Below, piece by piece: positions 1 through 10,184 of a stretch of DNA of 64,000 bases; within the stretch, counting starts at the first letter, position 1; every line of letters starts with the position of its first letter. Below the pieces are notes generated by a model. That model saw only the letters and a list, made by a program, of their open reading frames with translations. It searched no databases and was not told where the DNA came from. Origin of the DNA: Stemphylium vesicarium (Eukaryota > Ascomycota > Dothideomycetes > Pleosporales > Pleosporaceae); contig QXCR01000034.1 of the NCBI GenBank assembly GCA_004380135.1, positions 124,001 through 188,000 on the forward strand, given 5' to 3'. Made by a program: the position numbers and the translations under genes.

Positions 1-55
1 GTGTGTCACGCTGAAAGATCAAAAACATTTTAACAAGTAGAGACTACTCCTGATA

Positions 56-946
56 TCAATTCTTGGAAACGTTTTGTATAAATTCTATCATATCGCGGAG
101 CATTTCCTCATTATACCAGTGACCAACATCGTAAACGCGCGAGTCAGCAGGAATATCCAACTTCTGCAAAAATGAAGCCGCTTTCCTGTTATGCAGTGGT
201 GGTACCTTCGGATCGCTTTCGCCGCTAGCGAAGAAAAAAGGCGTAGAGTTCCCACCCATGGCTCTCCTAGTTCCTTCCGTCTGTAGAGGCAGATCCAATG
301 CCTCCCTCAGGAACTCCACTGCTTTCTTAAAATTCGACTCTTCTTCCTCATCCCCTGCATCACGGTCGAAAAGATCCTCGTCATCCGTATCCATCGGCGC
401 CGAGGCTTCATCCATCTGGTCGACAAACGGTAGCCACCCACACATACCCAGTACGCCACCTAAGGCCTCCCCCTCCCAAAGCAACACGCTTGTATATATC
501 GCTGCGCTGCCTTGGCTCAGTCCAAGCAGAAACACATTCTTTTCTCCTACTTCTTTTGCTGCTTCCCTGATCAATTCGTGGGTGTATTTTACCGATTCCC
601 GTAGGCCAGCGACTTGAATGTGAGGGTTGTGTGTGGGCCAATCGTTTTCAAGCGCAGACGTGTCAAACCATTGATGTGTTAGAGCTCGGTTGTAGCATCG
701 AGCGCGGAGGAGGCGGGCCGTGGGGAATACAAATTTGGTCTGCGGGAGGTGGGAGTGGAAACTTTGTGGTTTTGCCTGGCTCTTTGGTAGGGAAGATATG
801 GGGTATTCGAGTAAAGGTTGTGCGAATGTTTCTGCTGTGGATCCTCGGCCGTGGAGAAGAATGAATGTTTTGGTGTGGATTCCAGAGGTTGGGGGGATGA
901 CGAGGGGGGTTGGCCATGCGGATGTTGGTGGTTCGGTGGAAGACAT
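56..946 (-). CDS. Acyl-protein thioesterase / carboxylesterase-like alpha/beta hydrolase
   Basis: Single-exon serine hydrolase of the phospholipase/carboxylesterase (acyl-protein thioesterase) family, about 296 aa. Visible are the oxyanion-type motif LHGRG near residue 31, the nucleophile elbow GLSQGS with Ser about 145, the acid in GESDPKVP (Asp about 245) and the catalytic His in DVGHWY (about 276), in the family order. An acidic insert (about residues 182-206) lies between the nucleophile and the acid residue. The frame has an ATG 23 codons further upstream (position 1015), but the inner ATG at 946 has an AAAATG context and begins a typical MSSTEPP-like N-terminus, so I prefer it. Members cleave thioester or carboxylester bonds; the substrate here is unknown. 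No signal peptide, so probably cytosolic. A decayed gene lies upstream. Confidence 0.85.
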   Translation of the reverse strand: MSSTEPPTSAWPTPLVIPPTSGIHTKTFILLHGRGSTAETFAQPLLEYPISSLPKSQAKPQSFHSHLPQTKFVFPTARLLRARCYNRALTHQWFDTSALENDWPTHNPHIQVAGLRESVKYTHELIREAAKEVGEKNVFLLGLSQGSAAIYTSVLLWEGEALGGVLGMCGWLPFVDQMDEASAPMDTDDEDLFDRDAGDEEEESNFKKAVEFLREALDLPLQTEGTRRAMGGNSTPFFFASGESDPKVPPLHNRKAASFLQKLDIPADSRVYDVGHWYNEEMLRDMIEFIQNVSKN

Positions 947-1287
947 TTTAGTGGTACTTCGCAATATAGAAGACTGTAGACTGTAATAATGGTGGTGTTG
1001 AATGCAAAAGCTCATGCGTTGTTATTCGAGAAAGAGAGGAGCAGATACAGGATAGTATGGCTGCCGCCTGATTGATTCGCCAATCTAAGACGAGCTAGTC
1101 GTTCTTTCTGCATGACTGAAAGCCCTATAACTATGATGGTTGTGATTGCCTTCCATGTAGATTGAGTTTTCGAGTCGAAAGCTCCATAATCCGGGCCCAA
1201 GAAGATGCGACAAAGGAAATTGAACCATACCGCAACGGCTAAGGCTGTTGCCTCAGTAACTTACCTGAGTATCCTCCTAAGACAATT
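947..1287. other. Intergenic, nothing recognised
   Basis: Upstream region of the hydrolase gene and downstream edge of the decayed metallopeptidase-like gene. Only very short frames are present and I see no conserved motif. Confidence 0.5.
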
Positions 1288-2755
1288 TCAACTCCCAGAG
1301 TCAGCCGATGTATTAAGAATTGCACCGCGGGGAGTAACTCTCATGGCTAGATAATTGTGTTGCGATCCATAGATGCGATTGCGCACCCATTGACGTGAGA
1401 CTTCCGGGCTTCGCATGTCGATACATTCTGGACATCGCATAAGCTCTGTGAACTTCTCGACAAATATACTTACAGCTGTAGATTCAAGCAAGTACCGTTT
1501 TTTTGCGACCGGCAGCACGTATAGCTGGTGCACTGGCGTATTAATCTTCATAATACAATGCTGCATTGCGGGTCTTGGGAGGAAGTACCGAACTGGTGCC
1601 GGCGAGAGACCGTGAGATACCTGGTATTTACCCTTTATAAATAGTGAGTATCCCAGTGTTATGTCTGCTTCGCTTTGGCGAAGGGCATACCCACCCTCAG
1701 CTTCGGTGGGTAAACGAAGTTGGCCTTTGGGGTAAAGATGCTCGAAATTCGCCCATGTACCTTTGTGAAACCATGCACTGATTCATCAACGCGGTACAAA
1801 GACGAAACCCTTCGGCGATGCTGGGTCCGCATAGCGGCTTTAAGGCATATAGTATGTTGTGGACCGGCCTAGTTGGTCGACTGTCCAGATGCTCGCCCCG
1901 AAAGTATAGAGCTCCATGAGTTACCCAGGTCAACAAGGTGCTCATCCTTCTGATGTAACGGTTCAACAAGATCGCTATTACAGTTCATATAGTGGATTCA
2001 GCTTTGGAAAAATATCTTCGTGGGTGTGAGAAGGAATGACTTAACATAGGAGTAGCTCTCTGTCCATGCGATATTTCCAAACGCCATGCGCAAGCTCGTG
2101 GCAGAGCTTGATTGCGATTCTGAGGTGCAGATTTTTCAGTCCGTCTTCTTATCCAGATTCAGAGACGAATTTCAGGCCGAATAAGTAGTGCATGTGCAAT
2201 GCGATACGCGGTTCTTAGAAAGGACGATATACTCGCGATGGCCTACTTCCTGAGACAAATTCCAGGTATTCTCTCATGGTACCAAAAGTGCAGCCATCAA
2301 CCCGGAAGCCCCCGAAGCCCTTCTTTTCGAGGTTGCAGAAACTGAAACTTGGTGTTTTGGGCAAATATATCATGAGGAGCTTCTGTAGCTCCATGGCTAC
2401 AAACTCGGTAGTCTCACTGAGGCCATGTCTTAGATAGCGCCTTCACTTTTCATCGACGTCCAGTTCACCGAACAAAGTATGCTTCCACCAAGGTCGAAGT
2501 GAGGGTTCCCTCATGAGTTTCGTGGCGATTCTTAGAGCAGGAAGTAGCAAGCCATGGTCTCCTGGCTTGAGCTCCGGTCATTTGTTTGCTTCGAAGAGCG
2601 GGAGGATATCGTTATCACGAGGACTTGAAGGGAGATTATTAGCCGTAGCTAGTCGCTGTCGCAGACCGGGTGGGAGATTAGTGGTCGTAAGCTCATGGCT
2701 TGAGGAAGAGTTAGAAAGTACAGTAGAGATCAGTCGTCAAGCCTTGCATTGACAT
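1288..2755 (-). pseudogene. Decayed HExxH metallopeptidase-like gene
   Basis: One minus-strand frame (codons starting at positions divisible by 3) reads as protein over most of about 470 codons but is broken by stops at 2580, 2445, 2217, 2151, 2043, 1840 and a TGA-TGA pair near 1788. It contains KLCHELAHGVW, with CAC-GAG-CTT-GCG-CAT (HELAH) at 2100-2086, the zinc-binding HExxH motif. A neighbouring frame at about 1979-1920 reads EPLHQKDEHLVDLGNSW, then the first frame resumes with FGASIWTVDQLGR, AWFHKGTWANFEHLYPKGQLRLPTE and a 92-codon open tail, so at least one compensating pair of indels exists. The 5' end (MSMQGL, ATG at 2755) is one frame off. I recognise the pattern as a fungal hypothetical protein family with an HELAH motif but cannot name it. 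Inactive as read. Confidence 0.7.
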
Positions 2756-2886
2756 ATGAAAAAGAAGGCCGCAAGGCCGGTTGCTTTTGACGTAGAATAT
2801 AGGAGGCTGTAAATGTGAGAGGAAGTTGGGGGGTGTTTTTATATTGTTTTTGCAAATCCCAAGTGGTGAGGCCTAACCATATTTCA

Positions 2887-3614
2887 TCAAGCCTTTTTCT
2901 TCGATATTCGGTACCTAGTCACATCAGCCACAATTCACAGCACCTTGATTGGAGAACTTACAGGAATAGCTTCTCCCTTGAGTACACCTCCTTGTCCGGG
3001 TCATCGTCCACCTCCTGCACGTCGAACATCTTCCTCGCCGTCTTCATGAACGTCAAGTCCGCCCGCCTTCTTCGCTTGAAACAGAAGTAGCATACAGTGT
3101 TCTCGCCGATGAGATCCCTCAGGGTTTGCTGCAAAAGCGGAAAGGCTGGCTCAAAGTATACACATTCGGCTGCGAGGATGATGTCGGGGTGAGCTGGTAG
3201 TTGCGATGGCGTTGCTTCACCCCAGTCGTATATCGATGCGCTGACACGAGATTCCAGGTTATTCAGAGCGATGTTGCGCTTCATCAGGTCGAACATGGGT
3301 ATTTGATCCGTTATATGTAGCGTTGTATCGACGTTACAGCCTATTGCGACCGCCAACCCAACGAGCCCTCCTCCCGCGCCAAGTTCGACTATGGTTTTGC
3401 CAGCGAAGTCGTCGCGATGCTTCCGTAGCAAATACTTGCTCAGCACCATGCCTGCCGGCCACAACTGCCCGCCGCAGCCATTCTTCAGATCCTCATGCAG
3501 CTTTAGTGGGGGTGATAAGAGGCCGTCGAAATCAACCGTGGAAATACCGGCAGGCTTGATGGGCGCCGCGGGTACGAGGTCCTGGCTTACACCGAAGACG
3601 TCAAGTTCAAGCAT
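2887..3614 (-). CDS. EFM6: EFM6-type protein-lysine N-methyltransferase (METTL21 family)
   Basis: Two exons: 3614-2962 and 2914-2887, joined across a 47-nt intron (2961-2915, donor GTAAGT, acceptor TAG), giving about 226 aa. Without splicing the protein would stop inside the donor; splicing adds the basic tail YRISKKKA. The seven-beta-strand SAM-binding motif VELGAGGG is at residues 76-83, preceded by the family's GGQLWPAG segment (48-55), and the substrate-side motif AECVYFEP is at 149-156. Length fits the METTL21/EFM6 group, whose yeast member methylates translation elongation factor eEF1A; the substrate here is inferred from family. Cytosolic. Head-to-head with the ammonium transporter gene, about 600 bp apart. 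Confidence 0.88.
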
Positions 3615-4224
3615 GTTCGAGTAACTGGGAGAAAATAGTTGTCCACAGTCTGGGGGCGAAGTTCCCTATCTTTGTGGAGGCTCAAAACAAATTAGTGCGC
3701 CGGTGCGACCCACGGTGGCGGGGCGACCCATGGAGCGTTCGAGGCCTCGCGACCCTTCATCATCATCATCGTGACCCATTGTCGGTTGGACCATTGAAGA
3801 GACTGCAGTTACACATGTAGTCTCACGGAGGCCATGCGCGATGTTAGGAATCCCAGAGATCGATCCATGTGTGCCTAGTAGCAACTAATGCATCCTTCAG
3901 CCGGCTACCCGTCACCATCCCTGGTGACCTCGGGAATGCTTGCTTATCTTATCGACCCAGCCAGGATCTACACCACACCTTTGGCTCAACCAATTGTGGG
4001 CGCGCTCAGATGAGCTACGATTCCTATCGAAAGCCTCAATGCAAGGCGTTTTCCACATCAGGAGTAGCCATGGGCAACAGGATGAGCTCAGCCAAGGTGG
4101 CTTGCCTGCGCTGCTTAAATGGCACCTCCAACATCCTGAGATCACGTCGCCTACCCTTACGCTGCCCATAGCAAACCAGCCGGAACTCTGAGAGCAACTT
4201 CGTCGTCGTGCCTGATAGCGTATC
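3615..4224. promoter_or_regulatory. Divergent intergenic region between EFM6 and the ammonium transporter
   Basis: Both flanking genes start outward from this 610-bp stretch, so it should hold both promoters. Overlapping short frames in all phases show no family resemblance. A short CAT repeat lies near 3759-3770. An upstream coding exon for the transporter is possible but not visible. Confidence 0.45.
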
Positions 4225-5734
4225 ATGGGTCTCCCCACAGAGGTGCTGCAGGCCTGGGAGGCTTGCGACCGTACTGATACTCTTTTCGTATTGGTATGCT
4301 CGGTCTTCTGTAAGTACGCGCATCATTACAAAAGTCTACGATTGCTGATTAGACAAGGCTGGGGAATCATCCCGGCGGTAGGTATCGCATATAGTGGGTA
4401 TACTACACGATCCAATTCCCTCGCCGCCATCATGCCTGCTATTCTTGCCGTTATCGTCTGCTCGATACAGTGGTTTCTCGTCGGCTACACATTGACGTAC
4501 GGTGAAGGAGGAGCAATATTCGGGGATTTTAAGTATGCATTCCACAGGAACGTTTTGGCTGAGCCTGTCGGGACGATACCAGCAGTGCTGTTCAGCTTCT
4601 TCCAGCTCGTGTTTCAAGCCACAGTTTGCGCGATCGCTGTTGGCGGTGCCTGTGAGAGAGGGCGGATACTGCCGTTGATACCGTTCATCTTCGTAAGATG
4701 CGCAGCCCTTTGACGAATAGAAACAGGTGTTAACAAAGACAGCTGTGGTCAACTTTTGTGTACAACCCTCTAGCCCACATGGTGTGGGGCGGAGGCTTCC
4801 TCATGGACTTGGGCGTTCTGGACTTCGCAGGTGGAACACCCGTCCACATTAACTCCGGAGCAACAGCGACGGCCATGTCCGTTTACCTTTCGTATCCTTT
4901 GTTCCGCTCGCGCAAGTCAGCAACACGAACGCCATCGCATCTAGTCATTCATCGTCCCGTAAACTCGCTTTGTCAGTTGCTGGCCATGATAAGCATCTGG
5001 GGCTCATGGCTCGCTTTCGACGCTGGCACAACTCTGGCTTTCAACTTCAAGTCAGTTATGGCGCTATGCGTAACGAACCTGTGTGCAGCTTCTGGAGCTC
5101 TGACATGGATGTTGTACACCTACATGGACACAGGCCGATGGAGTCTGGACTCTTGCTTCATGGGCGCCATCTCAGGGCTGATCATGATCACACCATCTGC
5201 AGGCTTCATCGACCTACCAACCGCTTTCTTCTTTGGCATTCTAGGCGCGTTGGTCTGTCGCCAGGCACTGCGAATCAAGTTCAGTGACTTTGCTCGACGC
5301 TGGCGCTGGGTGGACCATGGCGATACGTTTGCTACACATTGCATCGGCGGTATCTTAGCTACTATATCAACCGGATGCTTCGCGCGAAAAGAAGTCGCTG
5401 GCTATGATGGAGTGACGGAAATCGTTGGAGGGGTCTTATTCAATGGCAACGCGCGCCAGCTCGGTATCCAGATTGTGGAGGCTGTTGTCGGATTCTCGTG
5501 GTCGTTCATCGCAAGCTACATCATGTATGCTTTGATTGACTGCGTGCCTGGCTTCGAGGTGTTAGCAGAAGACAAGTAGGTAATACCATGGTGCAAGAGG
5601 GAAAATCGCTAACATGCATCAGGGACATCATCGCAGGCCTGGACGCAAGTCAGCTAGACGAAGAAACGCTCTGGGTGGAGGCGCAGAAGTACTATCCCTA
5701 TGCTGATGGCGAGGGCGAGCTGCACCTCGATTGA
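4225..5734 (+). CDS. Ammonium transporter (Mep/Amt/Rh family)
   Basis: Four exons: 4225-4309, 4358-4692, 4743-5575, 5623-5734; introns of 48, 50 and 47 nt with donors GTAAGT, GTAAGA and GTAGGT. Total 454 aa with about 11 hydrophobic spans, a plasma-membrane ammonium channel or transporter. The two pore histidines of the Amt family are visible in GGTPVHIN and in DTFATHCIGG; the LAFFYxG-like segment reads GIAYSGYTTRSN, and VWGGGF and WLAFDAGTTLAFN follow in the usual order. The cytoplasmic tail is short (about 30 aa after the last span). Intron 1 uses an ACAAG acceptor five bases after a TTAG; only the former keeps SVFC-WGIIPAVG in frame. The start ATG is the first in this exon, but a further upstream exon cannot be excluded. 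Confidence 0.9.
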
Positions 5735-6446
5735 TAGAAGAAAAATGTTACAACGGTGAAGACGCGCCATACACGTTGAAGCGCATGAAGAACCGATCGA
5801 ATCTGGACCATGAGGCCGAGCCAACGACACGCAGATCGCAATGCAAAGCCATCTATCGAATTCCTATCTCCAGCAGCATTCTCATCCAGTGAAACAACTA
5901 CACAGCCGCAACGCACAAGCCCACGCACCTACCCTTCCGCATACAAGCCCAATCTCTGACCTCCCCTCCCCTTGCAAGTCGAGCCCAAAAAACGTCTCGC
6001 TTTCGGTTTCACTCGGCAAACCTTATCCGAATGCTCAAGTCCACATCGTTCCCCACAGTCCGCCCGACGAAAAGATAACGCCCAGTCATTGCTAACTAAG
6101 CAGGCGGATCGTCAACGCTTGTACTCTCGTTCCGCGGGCTCGTTCCGCACTCATGCCAAGAGCACGACCGCCTCGTTTGTCAGCCCCCTGCGTGTCGGTA
6201 TCCACAGTAGCAAAGGTAGACGCCTATCAATTGCAAACGCATGCATGCAACATTAATCTGGGGACATGTGTTTGCTAGCAGACGGCGGAGGTTGCGGTGA
6301 ATAGGGCAGGTTTTCCAATATACCATGTAAGCCTCGAGCCAATCGCGATTCCCCCGATTGCAATGGCATAACGGAGGCTGGAAAGGGACTAGGCTCCGCA
6401 ACACACATGCACATCACACACACTGGCTTGCATTACATCCATGTGA
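5735..6446. other. Intergenic, 3' flank of the transporter
   Basis: C-rich stretches and short overlapping frames only. No repeat or RNA gene recognised. Likely 3' UTR of the transporter followed by spacer. Confidence 0.4.
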
Positions 6447-6834
6447 CTAGCGGGCGTCGCCGGGCGCGAAGCCGCACCGCACTAAGAAGGGAAGGAGAGT
6501 ACCGAATGCTAACCAGACAATTGGAGGAGGAAACCTGTTACTAGGGCTGTTCAAATTGCGTTTATCCGCAAGGAATAGTGTATGGTAATCACGCAGCATT
6601 TTATTGGGCGATATAATAGCGAAACGACGACTATCTTCCTCCTGTTTTTTTCTCATACTTATTGCGCCATATAATCCACATCCACCTGTGGCCCCCGTCT
6701 CGAAACAAGCAGTGCAATCTGGGTAAATATCGGAGCGGGTATTGTTGCTTCCATTCCCGATTGGTGCTCCTAGTGCCCTCGGAGTGGTGCCAGGGTAGGT
6801 GATTCCGTTCTTCTCTGTCTCTGCCAAGACCCAT
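6447..6834 (-). pseudogene. Possible small membrane protein (DUF4536/DMAC1-like), start codon frame disrupted
   Basis: A 126-codon frame (6827-6447) reads AETEKNGITYPGTTPRA, then PDCTACFETGATGGCGLYGA, and ends with a hydrophobic segment WLAFGTLLPFLV. The CxxC followed by a glycine-rich turn and a terminal membrane span resembles the small DUF4536/DMAC1-like mitochondrial proteins of fungi, where CxxC..G..GLYG is typical. The frame has no ATG at its 5' end; it opens at TTG. An ATG lies only 7 nt upstream (6834) but one base out of frame, and a stop sits above it. Either a single-base frameshift broke a real gene, the sequence has an error, or the frame is chance. Family assignment is tentative. 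Confidence 0.35.
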
Positions 6835-7947
6835 CTTTTTCTAAAAGGTTACGCGCGTCGTCGTCCCTTGCAGCATTTTTTTATTAATTTGGGCGGGTAG
6901 AGTCCGATAGGCGGATGGGCAGATGGCGGGTATGGGGCAGACGGACAGACCCGGTGCTTTAGGTGCGTAGGTAAGCAGTGGCAGCGGGTATGTCAGCAAG
7001 TGTGCCTGCCTGATTCGTTGCTCCCTTCCCCACGATAGATATACTGCGAGTTCTAACCAAACACCTTGGGTTTGGGGGAAAACAAGGCAAAGCTACACTG
7101 TTGACATTCATCTCGTTTCTCATTGGGCATGCTGCCGTTTCAACAACAGATAACACCAGAACTTGCTTTGAACTGGGGTTTCAATGATTCAGGGGTCAGG
7201 GTTGCGTGGCGGACCTTTTTTTCTCTCCTGGGGCGCTGGTTAATGATGATGAGCAATGCGGTGACGAGGACTGGACAGCGATGGTTACAGCGGACGGCGA
7301 GGCTAGTAGGACATGTGGGTGCGGAATGTGGAGCGAAGGTGGAAGGTGTCGCCGAGTCAGAGATCCGCCGGAAGGAAAACTTCTGGGCCTTTGGTCTTGG
7401 CCTTCGGCGAGAGAAGCTTGTATGCGGAAGGTTCCGACGATAGTCAGGTATTGCGATGCTGGCAAGGTGGATTGACTCGGTATGAATGGAATGCATTGAG
7501 TACAGGGCACAGCTTTGTGTGAAAAAGCCCTCTTGAAAGGGTAAGTAGAAGGAAACAGAGTGTCGCCTATCACTCTTTGTTGTCAGTCGCTTAACATGAA
7601 AAGGGATCTTGGATGTATTCCTCCAAAAACCAGCTTCCCACTCTATCTCTGGTTGCATACAGACTACCATGCTGCCAAGTCGGCGGCGGCTAGCGAAGCC
7701 CATATCTTGCGTATGCTTGTGGCAAAGGAGGTAGTGAACGGCCGGCGCCATGCAAGAGATTAATCCAGGCACACATACTGGGACCCTTGCCAGGTGGGTT
7801 CTGCTCCATTGAATCGTTATCACGATTTTCGGTAACCGGAGGACGACACCAGGGCAGAGATATAAAACGTCCAGGTCGTTGACCAGAGAACTCGCAACCA
7901 CCTCCAACACTCTCATCCTCTCTTGTCTCTGCTTCTTTCGGCTCATC
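6835..7947. promoter_or_regulatory. Long promoter region of the dioxygenase-like gene
   Basis: About 1.1 kb upstream of the secreted dioxygenase-like gene. A 272-codon minus-strand frame covers part of it but has no family resemblance and reads across the promoter and into the coding region. The TATA box is listed separately. Confidence 0.4.
7861..7867 (+). promoter_or_regulatory. TATA box of the intradiol dioxygenase-like gene
   Basis: TATAAAA lies 81 bp upstream of the ATG at 7948, in the usual range for a fungal TATA promoter with a 40-50 nt 5' leader. TATA-containing promoters are common for strongly regulated secreted proteins. Motif seen directly; function inferred. Confidence 0.5.
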
Positions 7948-9127
7948 ATGAAGTTCACCAGCGTCCTCAGCGCAGCTCTGCTTGCTCAGAGCTCTTTCGC
8001 TCACCCCGGAGACAGTGCTGAAGAGACGGCCCGCGAGGTCGCTGCCCGTCGCGAATACCTGGCCAACAACAAGCGCTCTCTTGCTCACTGCGCTGAGCCT
8101 CTCAAGGCCCGTGGTAACGATGTTGCAATGCACAAGCGTCGCAGCGCCATGGTTGAGCAGCTCCGCGCAAAGCGATCCATTTCCCAAGGTACGACTCCGC
8201 TATACTCATCGAGTGACCATTTAGGCTGGAGTGCTGACATCCTAAACAGAGAAGCCTTACCTGAAGGCTCGCGACGTCGAGGACGCTTTGAACACGAGCC
8301 ACAAGTCTAACTTGACTGGCATCACACCGGATGTCGACCCATCTGTTATCTTTGCTGGTAACAAGTCTTGCATCCTCACACCCGAGACGACCGAGGGTCC
8401 TTACTGGATTGAGGGCGAGCTCGTGCGCCAGGACATCACCGACGGCGAAGTCGGTATCCCTATGACGCTAGACCTCCAACTTATCGACGTCAACACCTGC
8501 GAGCCGTTGCCCCAGATTTACATTGACATCTGGCACGCCAACTCCACTGGTGTTTACTCCGGTGTCGTCGCTGCTAGCAATGGAGCTGGAGAGGCCGACC
8601 CAGGCAACTTGGACAACACGGCGCTGCGTGGTGTCCAGCCGAGTGACAAGGACGGTGTTGCGACTTTCGACACGCTGATGCCCGGTCATTACATCGGTCG
8701 TGCCACTCACATTCACGTCTTGACCAAGACGAATGCAACTCTCAATGCCAACTCGACTGTCTCCGGTGGTCACATCTCCCACGTTGGTCAAATCTACTTC
8801 GACCAAGATCTCATCACCCTTGCCGACACCGTAGAGCCCTATGCTAGCAACGAGCAGCCAGTCACTCTCAACGCTGACGACTACGTTCTTCTCGGCGCGG
8901 GAGATGCTGATCCTTTTGTTGAGTATGTCATGCTCGGCGACGACATCACCGACGGTATCTTCGCTTGGTTGGCGTTTGGAATGGATTCCAACAGCACCCA
9001 GAACCCTACTCCCGCTGTTTGGTTGACCGAGGGAGGTGGTGTCGAGAACCCCAACGCCGGGGACTGGAAGAACGATGGCGGTGCTGCCCCCCGCCCATCG
9101 GGTGCTCCCCCACGCCCATCAGCATAG
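7948..9127 (+). CDS. Secreted intradiol ring-cleavage dioxygenase-like protein
   Basis: Two exons: 7948-8188 and 8250-9127, with a 61-nt intron (donor GTACGA, acceptor AACAG), 372 aa. An 18-residue signal peptide ends at SSFA, followed by a charged stretch. The catalytic domain shows TEGPYWI (first Fe ligand Tyr, about residue 130), then PGHYIGRATHIHV (about 224-236) carrying the second Tyr and the two His ligands of non-heme Fe(III) intradiol dioxygenases. The Pro/Ala-rich tail (PRPSGAPPRPSA) is probably disordered. Family members open catechol-type rings between the hydroxyls; secreted fungal members are thought to act on plant-derived or lignin-derived catechols. The substrate is not shown by sequence. 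ATG follows a TATA box by 81 bp. Confidence 0.92.
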
Positions 9128-9427
9128 ATGACATTGTAAGAGCGCCGATAGTGTCCACCGCGACCCAGCGGCCCCAAACTAAGTCCTTGAGAGGGGGCCA
9201 GGTCAAGGTGAATTACTAGAACTTCTAGCTACTTCAAGGTGCGAGACTAGAAAAGTTAGCAAGAAATGAACATTGTAGCTTGTTGGCAAGAGTTGAAAGT
9301 TTAGTACTCATTGAAGGGATTGAGTATTTACCTGTATATACCTGCAATTGAACCACTTTATATGACCACTGTCTTGCCCCAAGCTGCCTTTCAATTATGC
9401 TCGTCATGTTCGCGTCTTTGAACACTA

Positions 9428-9770
9428 TAGCCGCCACCGGTGGCTTGAATCGACCGTACTGTATCGCCTTCATATAGGATTCGTATGCCACTCTTCAGGT
9501 AATGAGCTCAGCATACCCGATACGCCCTTCCTAGCCCTTCGCCCCTCCAATACTTTGAATCGATCGTATGTATGGTATTGTCTCCGTATGCGCTCCGTAC
9601 ACGACCCCCAGGTAACGAACTCAGACATAGCCGGTACATCTATCTCAGCTCTACGCCCCTCCAGTGTTCTCGATCGAGTGTGTTGTATTACCATGATATG
9701 CGCCTCATACATCAAACCCAGACATACTCAGCACCTTATCTCCAGTCTCTCATCCCTCCAAAGCCTTCAA
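9428..9770. repeat. Degenerate ~110-bp tandem repeat overlapping the rhodanese 3' end
   Basis: Diverged copies can be aligned by eye. A TTGAATCGA core occurs at 9445 and 9555, and CGATCG at 9561 and 9671, spacing 110. CCCCTCCAA/G blocks occur at about 9542 and 9656, and CCCTCCAA at 9754. A GGTAAYGARCTCAGMCATA-like block recurs at about 9499 and 9611. The last copy coincides with the final codons and stop of the rhodanese gene (ending at 9750), so the units look like old duplications of that gene's 3' end and flank. A more decayed copy may lie at about 9330-9427. Spacing ranges about 97-114 bp. Confidence 0.6.
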
Positions 9771-10184
9771 TCCCTCAACCAACGCCCCAAAACTCTTAAC
9801 CCTGATCTCCCTCCCCTTCCCATTCACACCCCCATCCTTCCCCTCCTCCCCTAACATCCCCTCAATCTCCCCATCCAACTGCCTCTGCACCTGTTCCCTA
9901 TCCAGCACCCTCCTCGCCTCCTCGAACCCGCCAATATCCCTCACATGCGCATACCCCAGCTTCCTCAGCGTCTGCAGCGCGATATTCGAGCGCCGTCCGC
10001 TGCGGCAGTAAAGCGTGATGTGGTCGTCTTTCGCGACGCTGATTCCACGCTCGGCGTAGATTTCGGGTAATTGGTCGATGATCTGGTATTCGATGTTGAG
10101 CGTAGGTGCGATGTCGGAGGTTAGGTGGCTGGTGGAGAATTCCGAGGCGGAGCGTACGTCGATGAGGTGGTTCTGGGGCGTCAT
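9750..10184 (-). CDS. Rhodanese-like domain protein
   Basis: Single exon, 144 aa. A compact single rhodanese domain: LIDVRSASEFSTSHLTSDIAPTLN at the N-terminus (the CH2A-like DVR..SEF..SHL pattern) and the active-site loop LYCRSGRRSN with Cys at residue 60, followed by ALQTLRKLGYAHVRDIGGFEEA. This is the layout of GlpE/PspE-type sulfurtransferases, which move sulfane sulfur from thiosulfate to acceptors such as thioredoxin or cyanide. The C-terminal 50 residues are charged and Gly-rich. No targeting peptide. The last codons (LVEGLKALEG) fall in a sequence block repeated downstream. Confidence 0.85.
   Translation of the reverse strand: MTPQNHLIDVRSASEFSTSHLTSDIAPTLNIEYQIIDQLPEIYAERGISVAKDDHITLYCRSGRRSNIALQTLRKLGYAHVRDIGGFEEARRVLDREQVQRQLDGEIEGMLGEEGKDGGVNGKGREIRVKSFGALVEGLKALEG

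Noticed and set aside
7140..7958. 272-codon minus-strand frame upstream of the dioxygenase-like gene
   Set aside because: It covers the promoter and TATA box of a well-supported gene on the other strand, has no domain and no plausible neighbours; judged a chance frame.
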